Shown: piece after piece, positions 45,317 through 59,150 of the stretch
Layout of the letters: every line of letters begins with the position of its first letter
Position numbering within the stretch: position 1 is the stretch's first letter
Assembly (NCBI GenBank): GCA_034509735.1
Contig: JACGWO010000006.1
Coordinates: forward strand, 5,409,001 to 5,473,000
DNA from: Sesamum alatum
Taxonomy: Eukaryota; Streptophyta; Magnoliopsida; Lamiales; Pedaliaceae
Direction: 5' to 3'
DNA length: 64,000 nucleotides
The notes under the pieces: generated by a model
Seen by the model: the letters and a program-made list of their open reading frames with translations, nothing else
What the model was told of the DNA's origin: nothing
Database searches by the model: none
Translations under genes and position numbers: made by a program

Positions 45317-48300
45317 ATGCAGTCGGCGATTTCTCTCTCGCTCTCTTCGCCGTCGCCGATCGCCCGATCCGGTGTCGGCAGCACTAGCAACGCGTGTTGG
45401 CCGATGCCGCGGTCGCTCCGCTTCTGCGGTCTCCGGAGGGAGGCGTTTGATTCGGCGGCGTCCTTTGATGCGTCGTCCTTGCGTTTAGCTCGATTCAATT
45501 TGCAGCCGAAGCAGTCGACTTTGAGTAAAGTTTCCGCGGTGTTGAAAGGCAATGGAGCGCCGTCGTCGAGTGGTTTTGACTACGATCTCGTGATTATTGG
45601 AGCCGGAGTTGGAGGCCATGGCGCGGCGCTTCATGCCGTTGAGAAGGTAAAACTAATTGTGTAGGTTGGGCGCTGTTTGAGTTTCCTTTGGTTTCAGCTG
45701 CTGCCTGCTGCTGCTATTCTCGTGTTTTTTTGCCTTTCGGTTTTTGGTTGTTTCTGCTTGTAAGTTAGTGTTTTGCGGTGCGCTCACAGCTTTACTAATG
45801 CAAATCTACGAGCTCTAAAGCATGATGTACTATGCCATGTTGTTTTTAAATTTCGATCTTGGTTGGTTAATCTTAATAGCTTCCCTGACTTTAGTCAGGA
45901 AGATGAGGCTTTCATTTTTTCTGTGTTTAGCGTGCCAATGTGTTTTTTTCTTTTTTAAAAAAAAGATAATCATCTAATGCGGGGAAATGACAATATGAAA
46001 CTGAAAGAATTGGCTATCTTTCTAAGTTTCTAGACTTACTGATAGACAATGTTAGTTCGCAAAAATTACAAAAACAGAGAAGAGAAAAAGAAAAGTTTCA
46101 AGATGTTCAGAGGTAATTAAGTTATTAATAATTACCTATATTATTTAGTGATTGTTTTTTGAGCCAGGCTGATGGTGTCAAGACAAAGTCTTAAGTTGTC
46201 GTTTGTAACAATTATTGGCATGTTTACATTAATAATCCAATTATTGAGATTTGTTTTACTATATAACATCTATGACAAGATTGTCATTTGTGACATAAAT
46301 ATGTTGAGCTTTTTATGTTGTAATGATGCGTGCTTGGTGTGAAATGCATATGCCCTCTTGAATATCCTCATTTTCATTTCTGATCTAATAAAACTGTAAT
46401 GTATTCCCCATTCCAAATCATTGTAAACCAGTTTCGTGGTACTCCGTTCATTGTACAATCATCAGAATGTTGAATTTATATGAACTGCAGGGCCTGAAAA
46501 CTGCAATCATAGAAGGGGATGTTGTTGGAGGAACATGTGTAAATAGGGGCTGTGTTCCTTCTAAAGCACTCCTTGCTGTCAGTGGTCGCATGCGAGAGCT
46601 TCAAAACGAACACCATATGAATTCTTTAGGTTTACAGGTACTTCTCATTCCTGTGAATACTGCAGTGTCCAGAATCCATTGAGTGTTTTTGATTATGCAA
46701 TCTCATAATGACCATTGTGAATCGGCCGGTAAACTTCAAAAGGAAAATCTTATGAGTTAAGTGACCATATCAACAAGTATAAGGGTTCATTTTCTCATTT
46801 TCCCTTCTAAAGATATGAAATAGCAGTCCAGTACTTGTTCTTAGCTCAGTAAAGTAGTTCGATGAATGAATAGTTTGATTAATAAACAAGAAGATTTGAT
46901 TTTATGCATTATGCATAATGAGGGAATTCAGCTAATATTTCTGTGCCATTCTGTATCAAGATTAGTGTTGTTTTCCTTTCCGAATCATGTTTTCAGTTCT
47001 TACCAATCATCAATGTGATGATAATAGGTTGCAGCTGCTGGATATAATAGACAAGGAGTTGCTGATCATGCAAACAATTTGGCCTCAAAGATCAGAAGCA
47101 ATTTGACCAATTCAATGAAAGCTCTTGGTGTCGATATATTGACAGGTGTTGGTACAATTTTGGTGAGTCCAGACATCTTCAGGCCTAACAATTCTTACTC
47201 CTGAACAATAGACTTTCTATAACCTTATATCTACCATTAAACAGTTCAGGATTTTCGTCTTTAACATATCTATTTGTAAACAATTTCAGGGCCCGCAAAA
47301 GTTGAAATATGGAAAAGGAGATTCTGGAGACAAGACCATTACAGCAAAGGACATAATAATTGCTACTGGCTCTGTTCCTTTGGTGCCCAAGGGAATTGAA
47401 GTTGATGGTAGTTGCTTGTTTTGGACCTCATATTTCACTGTTGTCTTAATTTTCATGCAATTGGGCTTCAGTCTTTTCCAGTGTTTCATTGGTCTGACAT
47501 ATATATTTTTCTGTATTACGCTGTGATTTCCGTTCAATTACATACTTGATTCCACCTACTGCAGGTAAGACAGTAATTACAAGTGATCATGCGCTTAAAC
47601 TGGAATCTGTTCCAGACTGGATAGCCATTGTTGGAAGTGGTTACATTGGGCTTGAATTCAGTGATGTGTATACCGCACTTGGAAGTGAGGTGTGAAATTT
47701 GGTTTTCTATAGCACCTCACATCTAGAGTATTGTTGTTATAATGCCACATTGAAAGCCTTTATGGTTAGAATAAGAGAGACTTCCCTTGTGCTGCTGCTG
47801 CTTCTTCTTTCTCTTTTCTTTCTTCTTCTCGCTGGAAGGCTTCGATGACCCTGATCTTCTCAAACTTAACAATCCCACATTATCCTGGGAAAATCTTCCC
47901 TAACCCGTGATTGCTGATCTTAAGTCAAATATTTAAATAAAAATCTATGAACAATTCTATCTTACACATATAACCATGGTAAATTGCATGTGCCTAAGAC
48001 TTCATGCTCATCAGAGTTAATAAACTGCGCAGGTTACATTTATTGAAGCTTTGGATCAACTCATGCCGGGCTTTGATCCCGAGATTGGAAAATTAGCTCA
48101 GCGAGTTCTCATCAATCCTCGCAAGATTGATTCTTACACTGGTGTATTTGCCAGCAAGGTGTTTAAATATCACATTTTTATACATCTGAACAAATAAACC
48201 AACATAGATATCCAGTACATTTTTCAATTTTTGTAAATTTAACCCCATGTACAGATCACTCCAGCAAAGGATGGAAAACCAGTACAGATAGAGCTCATAG

Positions 48301-51300
48301 ATGCTAAGACAAAGGAGCCAAAGGATACGTTGGAGGTAAGTTTCAGAAATCTTTCTCCAGAGAAGATTTAGGCTCAGAAATCTTACATCATACTATTCCC
48401 CTCTGCTTAGTTATAGTTTAAGCATCTGAAAAAAGAGATACAATTATGCACAGTTACAGGTGAAGTCATGCATCCAGAGCTTCATTCCTGAGTTTAAGAG
48501 TCCCATCCTTATCTCTAATGGTTTCTGGGTGTTATCACACATGGACGGGTTGCACTGCATTACTGTTGCTGCATACCAAAACTTGTCTACTTCATTGAAG
48601 TTTGCTCCATTAGCTACTACTTTAAACGCACTTGGAACCTTACTTATATAATGGGCTGCATGGTTCCCTGCAGGTCGATGCCGCTCTTATTGCAACTGGG
48701 AGGGCACCATTCACTAAAGGACTTGGTTTGGAAAATGTTAGTTTTCGGCATGATATTGTAAAGCTCATTATGCAAATCAATTTTATAATTCAGTGCCAAT
48801 TCGTCAAATAAATTGACTTTTGTGCAGATTAACGTACAAACACAACGTGGATTTGTCCCTGTTGATGAGCGCATGAGAGTAATTGATGCAAATGGGAAGT
48901 TGGTGCGTCTGCAGTTCTTTCTCTTATTTGGGATGCTCTCAAGCGTTTATTTATCTGAAAGTTTGTGCCTTTCACTGACCCAAAGTTCTGATTATTAGGT
49001 TCCTCATTTGTATTGCATTGGTGATGCTAACGGAAAAATGATGCTTGCCCATGCAGCAAGTGCCCAAGGAATCTCTGGTAATGAACTTCATATGGATTTC
49101 AACAATTTGATATTTCGTAATGTTTTGTAGTCCATTAACTTTCAAAATTGGATTTAGTTGTTGAGCAAGTTACTGGGAAGGACCATGTGTTGAATCATCT
49201 GAGTATCCCAGCAGCTTGTTTTACTCATCCTGAAATCAGTATGGTTGGATTGACAGAGGTATATCTTCTCATCTGGAACTCTTCCTTTATACGATGCCGA
49301 CTTTCTCTTTCTTCCGACTCCCAACAATTTATAAAGTCTTCCTTTTTCCCTTTCTCACCATTTCCTGCAAATGGAGAATATGGATGTAAACTGCATAGCT
49401 ACTTCAGAAAATAACTTCACTTTAAGATTAACATGTCATGGTTCATCTAGTTCCTTTAAGTATAGCTGCGGGTAACTATTTTGTTCTTTGGATTACTTGC
49501 GAAAACAATTATTAGGTAACGATAACTTGTTTTTAGAGAGAAGGGTTTCATAAGTGATTCCTCGTGTTCATTTACAGTCCCTCCATATGGTTAAAGGACT
49601 GGAAGGTTTACACATGATAGTGGTAGAAGGATACAATGCATAGTTTATTCTAGACTTCTGCAAAAGAAAATAGATTTCTTCTGGGTAGGTTTCAGTTAAA
49701 GATTTTGCCTCAAAGTAAAAGAGTTCTTAGAAAACAAAGATGAATTTTTCTTTTAAAAAACAAGTGTAGCTTATTTGCTTACAGGTAAGGTCTCTGGTTA
49801 TTTATTTTTTATCTGGTGCTAATTGTCTTCAATTTTCAGCCGCAAGCAAGAGAAAAAGCTCAGAAGGAAGGATTTGAAGTAAGCGTCACAAAGACAAGTT
49901 TCAAAGCAAACACAAAGGCTCTTGCTGAAAATGAAGGGGAAGGAATGGCCAAGGTAATGCATAATTCATAATGAGTTGGTGTGATGTTAGTTCACCTGAT
50001 TGATTGGTTGTGCTCTCAATCCCTTAAGTAATGACTGCTGAATTAAGTCGTTCAGGGAGCATTTGAAGAAGTAAACATATATTCATATAAGATGATACAC
50101 TTTTAAAGTAACACCTATATAAAGTAATTTTGCACCCCATCCAGGCCGGTTGCATGAAAGTACCAAGAAAAAGACAACAAAAGAAAAGAAATTATCTTAA
50201 CTCTACATGAAAGTACCCAATATATATATTGCTGCCTGTGTTGTCTTCTGACCGCAAGTCTGGATCTTTTCGTGTACTTCCCTTTTCCTTTTAAATGATA
50301 CACAATTTTGTATGCATACTGAATCTATTTTCTTGTGCAGTTGATATACAGACCTGACAATGGCGAGATCCTTGGGGTTCACATTTTTGGATTGCATGCT
50401 GCAGATCTCATACATGAAGCATCTAATGCAATAGCCATGGGAACACGTATACAGGTACATTTTCCTTCAATATGCACATGCTATTGCATACAAATACATT
50501 TTAAACAAAATCCTTCAGGTAGATTACAAACTTTGTAAACCTGGCAAGCCAGAAAATGTCTTGTATGATACTAAATTATTCTTTTCCACTATAAATTATT
50601 TAAAATCAGATAAGACTTGTGAGCATCCCATTCGAAAAGTAACCACTTGCTCCCAAAAAAAGATTGCATATTTAAATCTTAAAAGAGGGTAACAGCACTC
50701 AGTGGTATAAAATAGATTAATCGCTGGTTGAATTGTGCAAGCTCATTAAAATGCTCAATAATTTTCTTTAAAGACTTCTTAATTTTTCATGTTATACAAA
50801 TTTCCTTAGTTGTGTTTGAGCTTTCCTGCATGATTTTATTTTGTTCCTACTGCACTGAAATTAAATCAAATTATAGTTCAGTTTGGTAATGATCTCACCA
50901 GATTCTCAATCTCAATTCAAATAATCTCCTTTTACTTTGAGATGCTTATTATTTGTTGCTACTCTTGCACTCTACAGGACATAAAATTTGCAGTGCACGC
51001 ACATCCAACCTTGTCTGAAGTCCTAGATGAACTCTTTAAATCAGCAAAGGTAACTTATTGGTACTTTAATTAATTTCCGAATAAGTACATTACCGACATA
51101 ACCCAATCACATCTTCCCCTATACCGTACAAAGTAAAAGAAAAGGTCATTTCTTATTGCCGACTTCAGTAGTCATGCTAAGGACTATTTTGAGTTTTCTG
51201 CTTGCTGTGTGTGGCTCATCAAGTCCATCTGTAGCTAAACAACAAGTTACTAGGCTGTGCTGGTGTCTTGTTAGGCAATTAAAGATGAGACTGCAAAGTG

Positions 51301-51597
51301 CTAGCCAGAATCCCTCATGCACCTGCATGTATAAACTGCAGGTAAAGACGAAACCATCCTTAGCTCCTGAACCGAAGTACCCTCTCATTTTACAATGGTA
51401 CACTAGGTGACCTGTTTCGCTCAAATAATATGCTTGAACAGAGACATCGTCTCAACTGCTTGCCGGTGCATTGTCATGTTAAGATCAAACTCACGTTTAT
51501 TATATCCACTAAAGAAAGTTACATACTTCCATGTTCTTTCTTACTGCAGGTTAAAGTTAGCACATCTAGTGCAGTTGCTGAGCCAGTCCCGGTTTAG
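45317..51597 (+). CDS. LPD1: plastidial dihydrolipoyl dehydrogenase (E3 of pyruvate dehydrogenase)
   Basis: Flavoprotein that reoxidises lipoyl groups of the plastid pyruvate dehydrogenase complex, passing electrons to NAD+; it feeds acetyl-CoA to fatty acid synthesis. I infer 15 exons: 45317-45646, 46491-46637, 47028-47162, 47290-47407, 47565-47689, 48033-48158, 48255-48335, 48674-48736, 48828-48902, 48999-49077, 49158-49258, 49840-49953, 50341-50454, 50978-51049, 51550-51597. They total 575 residues with all GT-AG introns and closed phases. A Ser-rich transit peptide of about 75-85 residues precedes [18 protein letters not shown] (FAD site). The redox disulfide is in [13 protein letters not shown], the NAD site is [11 protein letters not shown], the second FAD motif is [15 protein letters not shown], and the dimer-interface His-Glu pair is in HAHPTLSEV. 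The plastid-type features (long transit peptide, C-terminal SSAVAEP tail) separate it from mitochondrial LPD. Whether it is LPD1 or LPD2 of Arabidopsis nomenclature cannot be told. An AATAAA lies at 51880. Confidence 0.95.
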
Positions 51598-52365
51598 GCT
51601 TCCTGGAGTATTGTAAGTTTTCGGACAATGTCATTTGATTCAGCCTCACAGCTCCCCATTTCTGGAGAGGAAACACCCGATGGAATCTCTTAATCAGTAC
51701 TTGCTGTTGCTCTCCGTTTACTGATATTTAGTCAACAAGTTTGTGTAGCAAGGTGCCGTGTTTTTTAAACTTATGGACTCGTATACGAACAATTTTATTC
51801 GACTTTTTTGGTTCTCTAGGAGTCCAATTTTGTCAACGTCAGCCATCATCAGTTTGTTGTATGAATTTGTTGAACCTGAAATAAATTGTGAAAGGTTTTA
51901 GCATGAGTTTAAAATTTCAGTCTTCATAGAGTGCATTATGTTAAAATGATGAACGTAATGCGGACAGAATGGTTGTGATGTGGTTTAATTGAAGCCAATT
52001 ATCATGTAAATAAACTTATGCTACATTTAGATTGAGGAAAGAATTTGGGAAAAGGATTTCGAATGAATTAATATTTGAAGAATTTGAAAATTTATAGAAG
52101 GATTAGAAATATATGAATTTAAAATTATCTAAATAAATCTTTATAGGTGATTGTTTATGAGTTTGTAAGTGCAATTATACTTATTATTGCAATGTAATTG
52201 TTATATGATTTACGGACTATAAAACAAAAAATAACCTATATTTTCGGCTGTTCATAAGTGAGTAATAAAATTAATTTTCTTATACTTTTAATTAATATAC
52301 TTTCATATATAAATGTATTTATTGTAAGTACAAGTAAATATTTAACAATGTATATACTATATATT
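51598..52365. other. LPD 3' UTR and AT-rich spacer
   Basis: The 3' UTR runs to about 51900, near AATAAA at 51880-51885. The remainder is AT-rich with no recognised feature. Confidence 0.5.
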
Positions 52366-52370
52366 AATAT

Positions 52371-53089
52371 TGATGTGGGGAAAAATGGTGCTTGGGTTCA
52401 ATTGGAGTACAAAGTAATGAGATAAAGCGATAACAATTAGGAGGGCATAAATTGGTGAAAATTGAGAGTGAAATTACTCATCTCTTGTTTACAAGTGAGT
52501 GTGGAACTTCAAGTAAAAAAGTAAAGATGTTATTCTAGCTAAAGTTAATTTTTTCCACTAAGAGAGTTTTCAATTTATAGTCAACCTCAGCGGGTTGGAT
52601 GAGATTGAATCCCCATGAATTTAGTGGAAGGTTATCTCTTGGTGGTTGGAGACTCGTGATTCTTGGGGGCGGTTGGAGTCCCTAGATTTTAAGGTCCGAA
52701 GGTTACTTTCTGTTGAAGGCGCCACATGTTTTTGTTGAGGGGTTGGTCCTTATTTGTTTCTATGGGGTGTGGCCTTAGAGGTTGTACGTGGATGCTCTTT
52801 GGCTACCTGTGGACGCTACGTGATATGGATTTATATGTGGCTAGGGATTCCAAGATCCTAAACTTCTATGTGGGTTTGTAGGGCCCTCTTAGATCTGCGT
52901 CGTTTGGACCTCTTTGGATCTATTTACTTTCTAGGAGCACTTCTACTCAATTTGGCTTTTTTGGGGTACCCTGTGCCCTTATCTAGACTGGGCCTTTTGG
53001 GGTACCTTGAGTCTTGCGTTTTCTTGTGATTTCTTTTTTTCTTTCAGGTAGTTTGGGCTTTTTTGGTCGAGCTCATTTTCATGACATCA
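52371..53089 (-). mobile_element. solo LTR, 719 bp
   Basis: Starts TGATGTGGGG and ends GACATCA on the plus strand (TG...CA) and is flanked by perfect 5-bp duplicates AATAT (52366-52370 and 53090-53094). There is no internal region, so it formed by LTR-LTR recombination. Orientation minus is inferred from a TATAAATTG box on that strand (near 52570) and the similarity of the layout to the LTR at 44330-44588. Confidence 0.88.
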
Positions 53090-53094
53090 AATAT

Positions 53095-54329
53095 CTACTC
53101 TATGTTTGGAATAAGTATGTATTTATGTGAATAATAAATATTTACTATGTATCTAAATATAAAAAAGCATCCAAAACAAATGTATATTAATTAATTTAGT
53201 ATTCAAAAGTAGTATTTCTTATGTAATTGGAATTTTATGCACTAATTTCGTAAATAATGTTTCATAATAATTTATCAAATACATTTACAAATTTTGATCC
53301 AAAATCCATTTCTTATTTCTTTGACGTGCCCAATTTACGAATAGTAATATAAAATCATTTTCTTTCTTCCTTCATTTTATTCTTAACATCCCTTTCAAAT
53401 ATACTTGTTCTTACCAAAGATCCCTTTGATTTAAATCTATCTTCCATTTATTTTAGAGATGTTACAAAATAAAGTTTTATTTCTATTAAAATAGTTCACA
53501 ATTACCATATTATTAAACTAATTACATGACAATAATTTTTTCTTCAGTCACTTTTAAGAATAAAAATTATAAATATACATAAAATTTTAACTTTTAATTC
53601 TCGAAGTCTCATGTAAAAGACTCTTTAAGTTGGAGTCTTTAGCCCCATTTGGTCCTGCAATCTGAGCAGTTTAAACTTGTGTTTTGAATATAAACACAAT
53701 TTCTTGTGATGTTTAGGGAATGTTTGTAAATGCTAAAAATAAACAATTATTAACTTATTGTTAAAAATAAATTGAAGAGAATATTTTTGTTATTGTGTTG
53801 TTTTGGGGATGTTTGCAAATGCGGAACACAAATACTTATTATCTTATGCTGAAAATAGTATTTTTATTTTACAACTTATGTTTTTTAATAGTTTAAATTA
53901 AGTTGATTTAAACAAAAAGTTATGTACAGTTTCATATAAATTTCTGCAATGTATTGGTAAAGCTGTAAATATGAAATTGTTTTTGCAAATACTCCAACTT
54001 CAAACTTTCACTTCTTAACTTTTGTTTCTGAATATTTTCAATTTTTTTGTCGCTTAGCTTACAACTTTCTCTATAATTTATTTCCACCACTAAAGTAAGA
54101 GTTATTACAAACACACAATTAGCCCTCTTTTTGATAATTATTATTATATAAATAATGTTTGGATAAGACTAATATCTACAAATTTTAATCCAACTTAAAT
54201 ACTCTTTTACCTCATTATTCATTATTGCCCTTGCATAACTCTTTAATTATTTCATAATTTTAAAAATAATTGTAAGATTTAATTACACTCAACATTCATA
54301 TAATTAATTAGATAAATTCAAAAATAATA
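53095..54329. other. AT-rich intergenic spacer
   Basis: No gene. 53640-54120 holds repeated 'tgtttgtaaatgc' and 'tgtttgcaaatgc' motifs that may be an old element, but no clear termini are seen. Confidence 0.4.
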
Positions 54330-54338
54330 TTTATTTTT

Positions 54339-54875
54339 GGGATAATTTTACTCCCCTCCCCTGAGGTTTGGTGTAATTACACGTAGACTTTCAGTAGTTT
54401 GAGAAGTTACATCTAGTACCCCTCAGGTTTGCTTATGTATAACAAATAAGTCTTTCTATTAGTCAAAATTCATTGAATTTAGCCAAAAAAAAATTGAATT
54501 AAAAGTGATATTTGTCATTGATTGACTTATTACTGACTTATTCTAGGCCAAACGAATCTTTTTACACACAAACTACCCTTATATATCGTCACACTTTAAT
54601 GCATGAGGGGAGGTATATCTTCACCATTATAAGGGTAATTTAATAAAAGATTTGTTTAGTTTGCATTAAGTCATTAATAAGTCAATCGATGGTAAATATC
54701 GATTTTCATTCAGTTTTTTTATTACTTTCAATAAATTCGGTGAATTTTAACTAACGAATGAACTTATTTTTTAAACAGAAGCAAATATAATAGGTACTAA
54801 ATATAATTTTTCAAATCATAGAGAATTTACGTATAATTATATTAAATTTTAAGGAGATGAAAGTTTAATTATCCC
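54339..54875. mobile_element. Mutator-like foldback MITE ('tgtaattacacgt' family), complete
   Basis: GGGATAATTTTACTCC on the left and ...TTTAATTATCCC on the right, with a perfect 9-bp duplicate TTTATTTTT (54330-54338 and 54876-54884). The arms carry 'ggtgtaattacacgtag' and its inverse. 537 bp, non-coding. It is the best-preserved member of this family in the window. Confidence 0.9.
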
Positions 54876-55324
54876 TTTATTTTTTAAATTGCTGGGGCCA
54901 AATTTCAGACTAATCGGCCTAGACATAGCCATCATGGTTTAAGACAATTAACATAAATTGAAGAATTATGAGGATTTTTATGGATGTTTTAACTAACAAA
55001 GCGGCGCTCACCCAGAATTAATTAAAAAGACTACATTTTCTCTCTCTAGGGTTCGGTATTTTTATTTATATCCGCGCACAACGCATTTTTCTCTCTCCCA
55101 AGAAAAAAAAATTTGAATTAAAAGCGGCAGAAAAAGCTAAGAACTCACCCAAACAGCGTTCGCGATTCGAGGCGTTGAGCCAATCGAGAGATTGCGAACC
55201 GCACAGCGTTTCGTAGATCGATCGATCCATTTGGTGAATCCTTCGGATCGGAGGCGGATTACGCGTTTTCGATCAACAGCTGAGTGTATCGATACAGGTA
55301 GTTGCTGGGAAACGAGATCGGAAG

Positions 55325-58146
55325 ATGTTCTTGTTGGATTGGTTCTATGGAGTGCTCGCATCGCTCGGCCTGTGGCAGAAGGAGGCGAAGATTCTGTTTT
55401 TAGGGCTTGATAATGCCGGCAAGACCACCCTCCTTCATATGCTCAAAGACGAGGTCTCAATCCTTTTGCTTCTGATTTTATTTGCTTGTTTTATGTTTAT
55501 GGTATTTGTTGTTTTGTATCTTTGCGCTGGGAATTGGAATGAATCTCGTTGGGTATATCTATCAGGTTCGTGTTTGAGATATATTTTACAAACTCAGTGA
55601 TTTAGGTAAATAATAGGAATGGGTGATCAGACTTTTATTTATGATAACTTTACGAAAGGAATGTTTATAGGTACATCTGATTCTGTTACATTTAGTGGGG
55701 GTGGAAATATTGACATATATTTTCATTTTATGTATAATGCAATAACCCAACTGAGGTTTCATTCGTGTCATGCTGTTTCAGTGTTGTAATGGGATTGGCA
55801 TCAATTGATAAGTTTGAGAACAGTCTTCTAATTATACTCTATGTTCTTGATTCAGTTTAATCCAATTTAAAGAGGTGTGATTGGTTTAGTAATTTTGTTC
55901 AGTCTTAGACAGTAAATGCTATTGGTTTGTCTTCTGTCATGTCTATTCCATCTTTAAACTTTTCAGATCCCCACATGAATTTTATTCAAGTTGAGAAAAT
56001 TGGAAGATTGAGTACTGTATGGGTGAGGTTTGAAGTGAATCTGAGATTGTTAATGTGTTGAAAATGAGCAGAGATTGGTTCAGCACCAGCCAACTCAGCA
56101 TCCGACTTCAGAGGAGCTGAGTATTGGGAAAATCAAGTTCAAGGCTTTTGATTTGGGAGGCCATCAGATTGCCCGCAGAGTTTGGAAAGATTATTATGCC
56201 AAGGTATAATCTTTGTCAAACTTTTAGCCATTAACTGCCCCACTTATTAATGTTATAACGACTTCCTGTCATCTTTTAGTACGCGAGTTTACTTTGTGGC
56301 TTGAGATTGATGTTTTGGGCCCATTGTGTGTAGATCCTTGTTTTGCCACAATATGTGATCTCCTGCTACCGTTCTTGATTTTTATCTTTGCCTTCTAATT
56401 GTATACTCCTCTGGAAGTGCTTTTTTTACAGCACAGAGAATCTCAGGTGCAGTTAATCTGAGATGATGGCAAGTTGATTCTCAATTCTCTTACCAAGGTT
56501 TATGCTAGTCTGAAAATATTTTGTCACTGGACAAAGTTAGCATCTGTGTGATGTTCTGATGTTGAAACATTTATAGTATGATAGAAACTATATTTACTGA
56601 TTTGGTACTTCTTATTTCTCTCAACTGATTTCTGATATTGCCATCTTATGTTCAGTTCTTTTGTCATCCATTTCCCATGTCTGAAAATCTTGTTATGATA
56701 GAAACTTTTGTTGTCTATGACTCTTTGATGTTTAACTGCTAGATATCTGTTCTATTGCTTTCATAGACTGAGCTAGAAAATGTGTGTTCTTTCTCCTGTC
56801 CCGCGGAGCAGTTAAACTTTTTTATTCTACTGATCATTTGTATATAAAGAAGAATATAGTGGAGAAAAGGCTTGCCTTGTTTCTCTGAACTGTTAGTTCC
56901 CTTGTCCTTAAGCGAGTCCTACGATAAGGTTATTTTTATCTATATATGCATGGGATATGCTGCTGAAATGAGCCTTCATAATCCCAAATAAACCGTTTGC
57001 ATGTTTATTTGATTCATGGGAGGCCTAAATAAAAAATGGGAGTTCGCTGAAAACACCCTTTTTTCCTCTTGAGGTGTTTCAATAGTACCTCACCAGATAC
57101 CACATTTGATAATATTTATTCATGAGTTGGTTGCTAAAATTATTCTTTTATTTGGCATGGATGAGTTGGTTGCTAAAATTAGAGTAGTTGATACCACCCT
57201 TTTATTCTTTAATATTTTCTTTTTCTCTGGTATGGATGAGTTGGTTGCTAAAATTAGAGTAGTTGATAAAATTCATGAGAGCTTTTATTTGGAATGGCCT
57301 TTTGATGTTGATGTGGTGACAGTCGTAAGAACTTTCTCTATTGTTCTTTTTCGACATCAATTGCTCGAGCTGTAGGTCTGTGCCGAGATTAAAACACGAG
57401 AGAGAACCTGAAGTTTTTACTAGTAGTCTGCAATTATATATGCAGAAAGTGTCACGTTTTCACTTAAAAGAGGTTCCTGTTGAATAGGTACACCTGCTGC
57501 ACTTTTACCATCCCGATAAACCAAAAATCGGCCCATAACATTACAATACAGTAACTGAAAAAAGCGAAATTGAAGAAGAGTAATTGGAGAAAAGCCGCTC
57601 CACCTTTTGTCTTTCTCCATGTGCTCTAAAGTTCAAACACCTACCTACTAGTGGTTGAAACACTGATTTCCCATTTTTACTCTACTTAGTGTATTCCACA
57701 TATATAGCTTTCCTGGCTGGTTCAGACTAGTAGTATTACCATAGAATGGAATGTAATTGTCACTACATGAGAATTTTGTATAGGTACGTGGTTTCTAATG
57801 CTTTTGCTATTTCTTGGTTCCGAAGGTGGACGCTGTTGTTTACTTAGTGGATGCATATGACAAGGAGAGGTTTGCAGAGTCGAAGAAAGAGCTCGATGCT
57901 CTCCTCTCCGACGAGTCGTTGGCCACTGTTCCATTCCTGATACTGGGCAACAAGATCGATATCCCTTACGCTGCATCTGAAGACGAGCTGCGTTACCACT
58001 TGGGTTTGATGGGCATGACTACTGGGAAGGGGAAGGTCAACTTGGCGGATTCAAATGTGCGTCCGATCGAGGTGTTCATGTGCAGCATTGTCCGCAAGAT
58101 GGGTTATGGAGATGGCTTCAAATGGGTCTCTCAATACATCAAGTAG
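55325..58146 (+). CDS. SAR1: SAR1 small GTPase (COPII coat assembly)
   Basis: GTPase that starts COPII vesicle budding at ER exit sites by inserting its N-terminal helix into the membrane and recruiting Sec23/24. Three exons: 55325-55453, 56072-56203, 57826-58146, giving 193 residues, the exact family length. Features: amphipathic N-terminus [18 protein letters not shown]-loop GLDNAGKTT (residues about 27-35), switch II DLGGHQ with the catalytic His, guanine motif NKID and C-terminal [15 protein letters not shown]. The [12 protein letters not shown] segment (about 156-167) is a variable loop in the family. Introns are GT-AG. The 5' UTR from about 55080 may be spliced ('gatacag' at 55295 is a possible acceptor), which I cannot settle. 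A TTATTTATATCC stretch near 55063 could be the TATA box. Confidence 0.97.
57121..57268. repeat. three copies of a short repeat in SAR1 intron 2
   Basis: 'atgagttggttgctaaaatt' occurs at about 57122, 57160 and 57235. The last two share a longer unit ending 'agagtagttgata'. Intronic and non-coding. Confidence 0.8.
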
Positions 58147-58980
58147 AGAGCAATACATTTTTAGACTTTTTTGGATTCAGATTTTAGGTTTTACTGAACA
58201 TTCAATTGCTACTTTTTGTCTGTTTGAAAGTATTGTTGGATAAATTTCTGTTATTCCAATTCTCAATGAAGTCATATGGAATTTTTGATTCATTTGTTTT
58301 TCAGTGTCTGTCACCAGATAGATATTGGGATATATGAAGACCATCATAGCTGGGTGTATCCTTTTGGGTTGTCATCTGCTTTTTATGTGATTTATTTCAC
58401 TCTTCTGCTTGATATCTATAAGCATGGGAAAAGTTAAATGTTTGGTGTTACTTTTGAATAATTTATTACCAATGGATTTATTTTCATTTAATGCTTTCTA
58501 CATAATTAATTTTGTAAATGTTGTGGATTGTCAAAAGTAAGTGATTATATTTTTTATTGTCAAATACTTTTAAAATGGAAAGTGATTATAGAAATTGGTT
58601 AAGCAGCGTTCTTGTCAATGTTGTCATCATAATTGAGTTTCAGAAGTGATTTTGAGAGTTTAAATCACTTGACCGAACTTATATTACTACTTTATTTTAA
58701 GTCTAAACTGTTTTCATATTCTGCTTAATTTACATATGACGGTGTATAGAATTCATATTATTTGGTTAAACATATATGGTGTACGTATTGAATGAAATAC
58801 AATCTTCAACACAACTTGAATACAATTATAAAATACTGAATTTAAAAAATATATATACATATTTTATAATATTGAACTTTAAAATACTCAAAATTGTTCT
58901 AAAATAATTCTTTCATCTTATTACAATTTAAAATCATATCTATTTATGACTTGATAATCTTAAGCAACTGTTAAGCAAAA
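58147..58980. other. SAR1 3' UTR and AT-rich spacer
   Basis: The 3' UTR likely ends near 58270-58320. The rest is AT-rich with no gene seen before the tRNA. Confidence 0.5.
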
Positions 58981-59053
58981 GGGGATGTAGCTCAGATGGT
59001 AGAGCGCTCGCTTAGCATGCGAGAGGTACGGCGATCGATACCCCGCATCTCCA
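58981..59053 (+). tRNA. tRNA-Ala(AGC) with one T-stem mismatch
   Basis: GGGGATG pairs with CATCTCC (one G-U) and discriminator A follows. The anticodon arm CTCGC-TTAGCAT-GCGAG carries AGC. The D arm GCTC/GAGC is normal. The T stem reads CGGCG against CCCCG, so one position is C-C; the usual plant sequence is CGGGG. 73 nt, no intron. It may be a functional gene with one substitution or an early pseudogene. Confidence 0.85.
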
Positions 59054-59150
59054 ACTTCAGTCTCTCCTTTGTTTTTTACCATTTTGGGAGAAGCCCCAAC
59101 AAAAACATTTCTTGATTTGATAAATACATCAACTTTGATATATAAATTTC

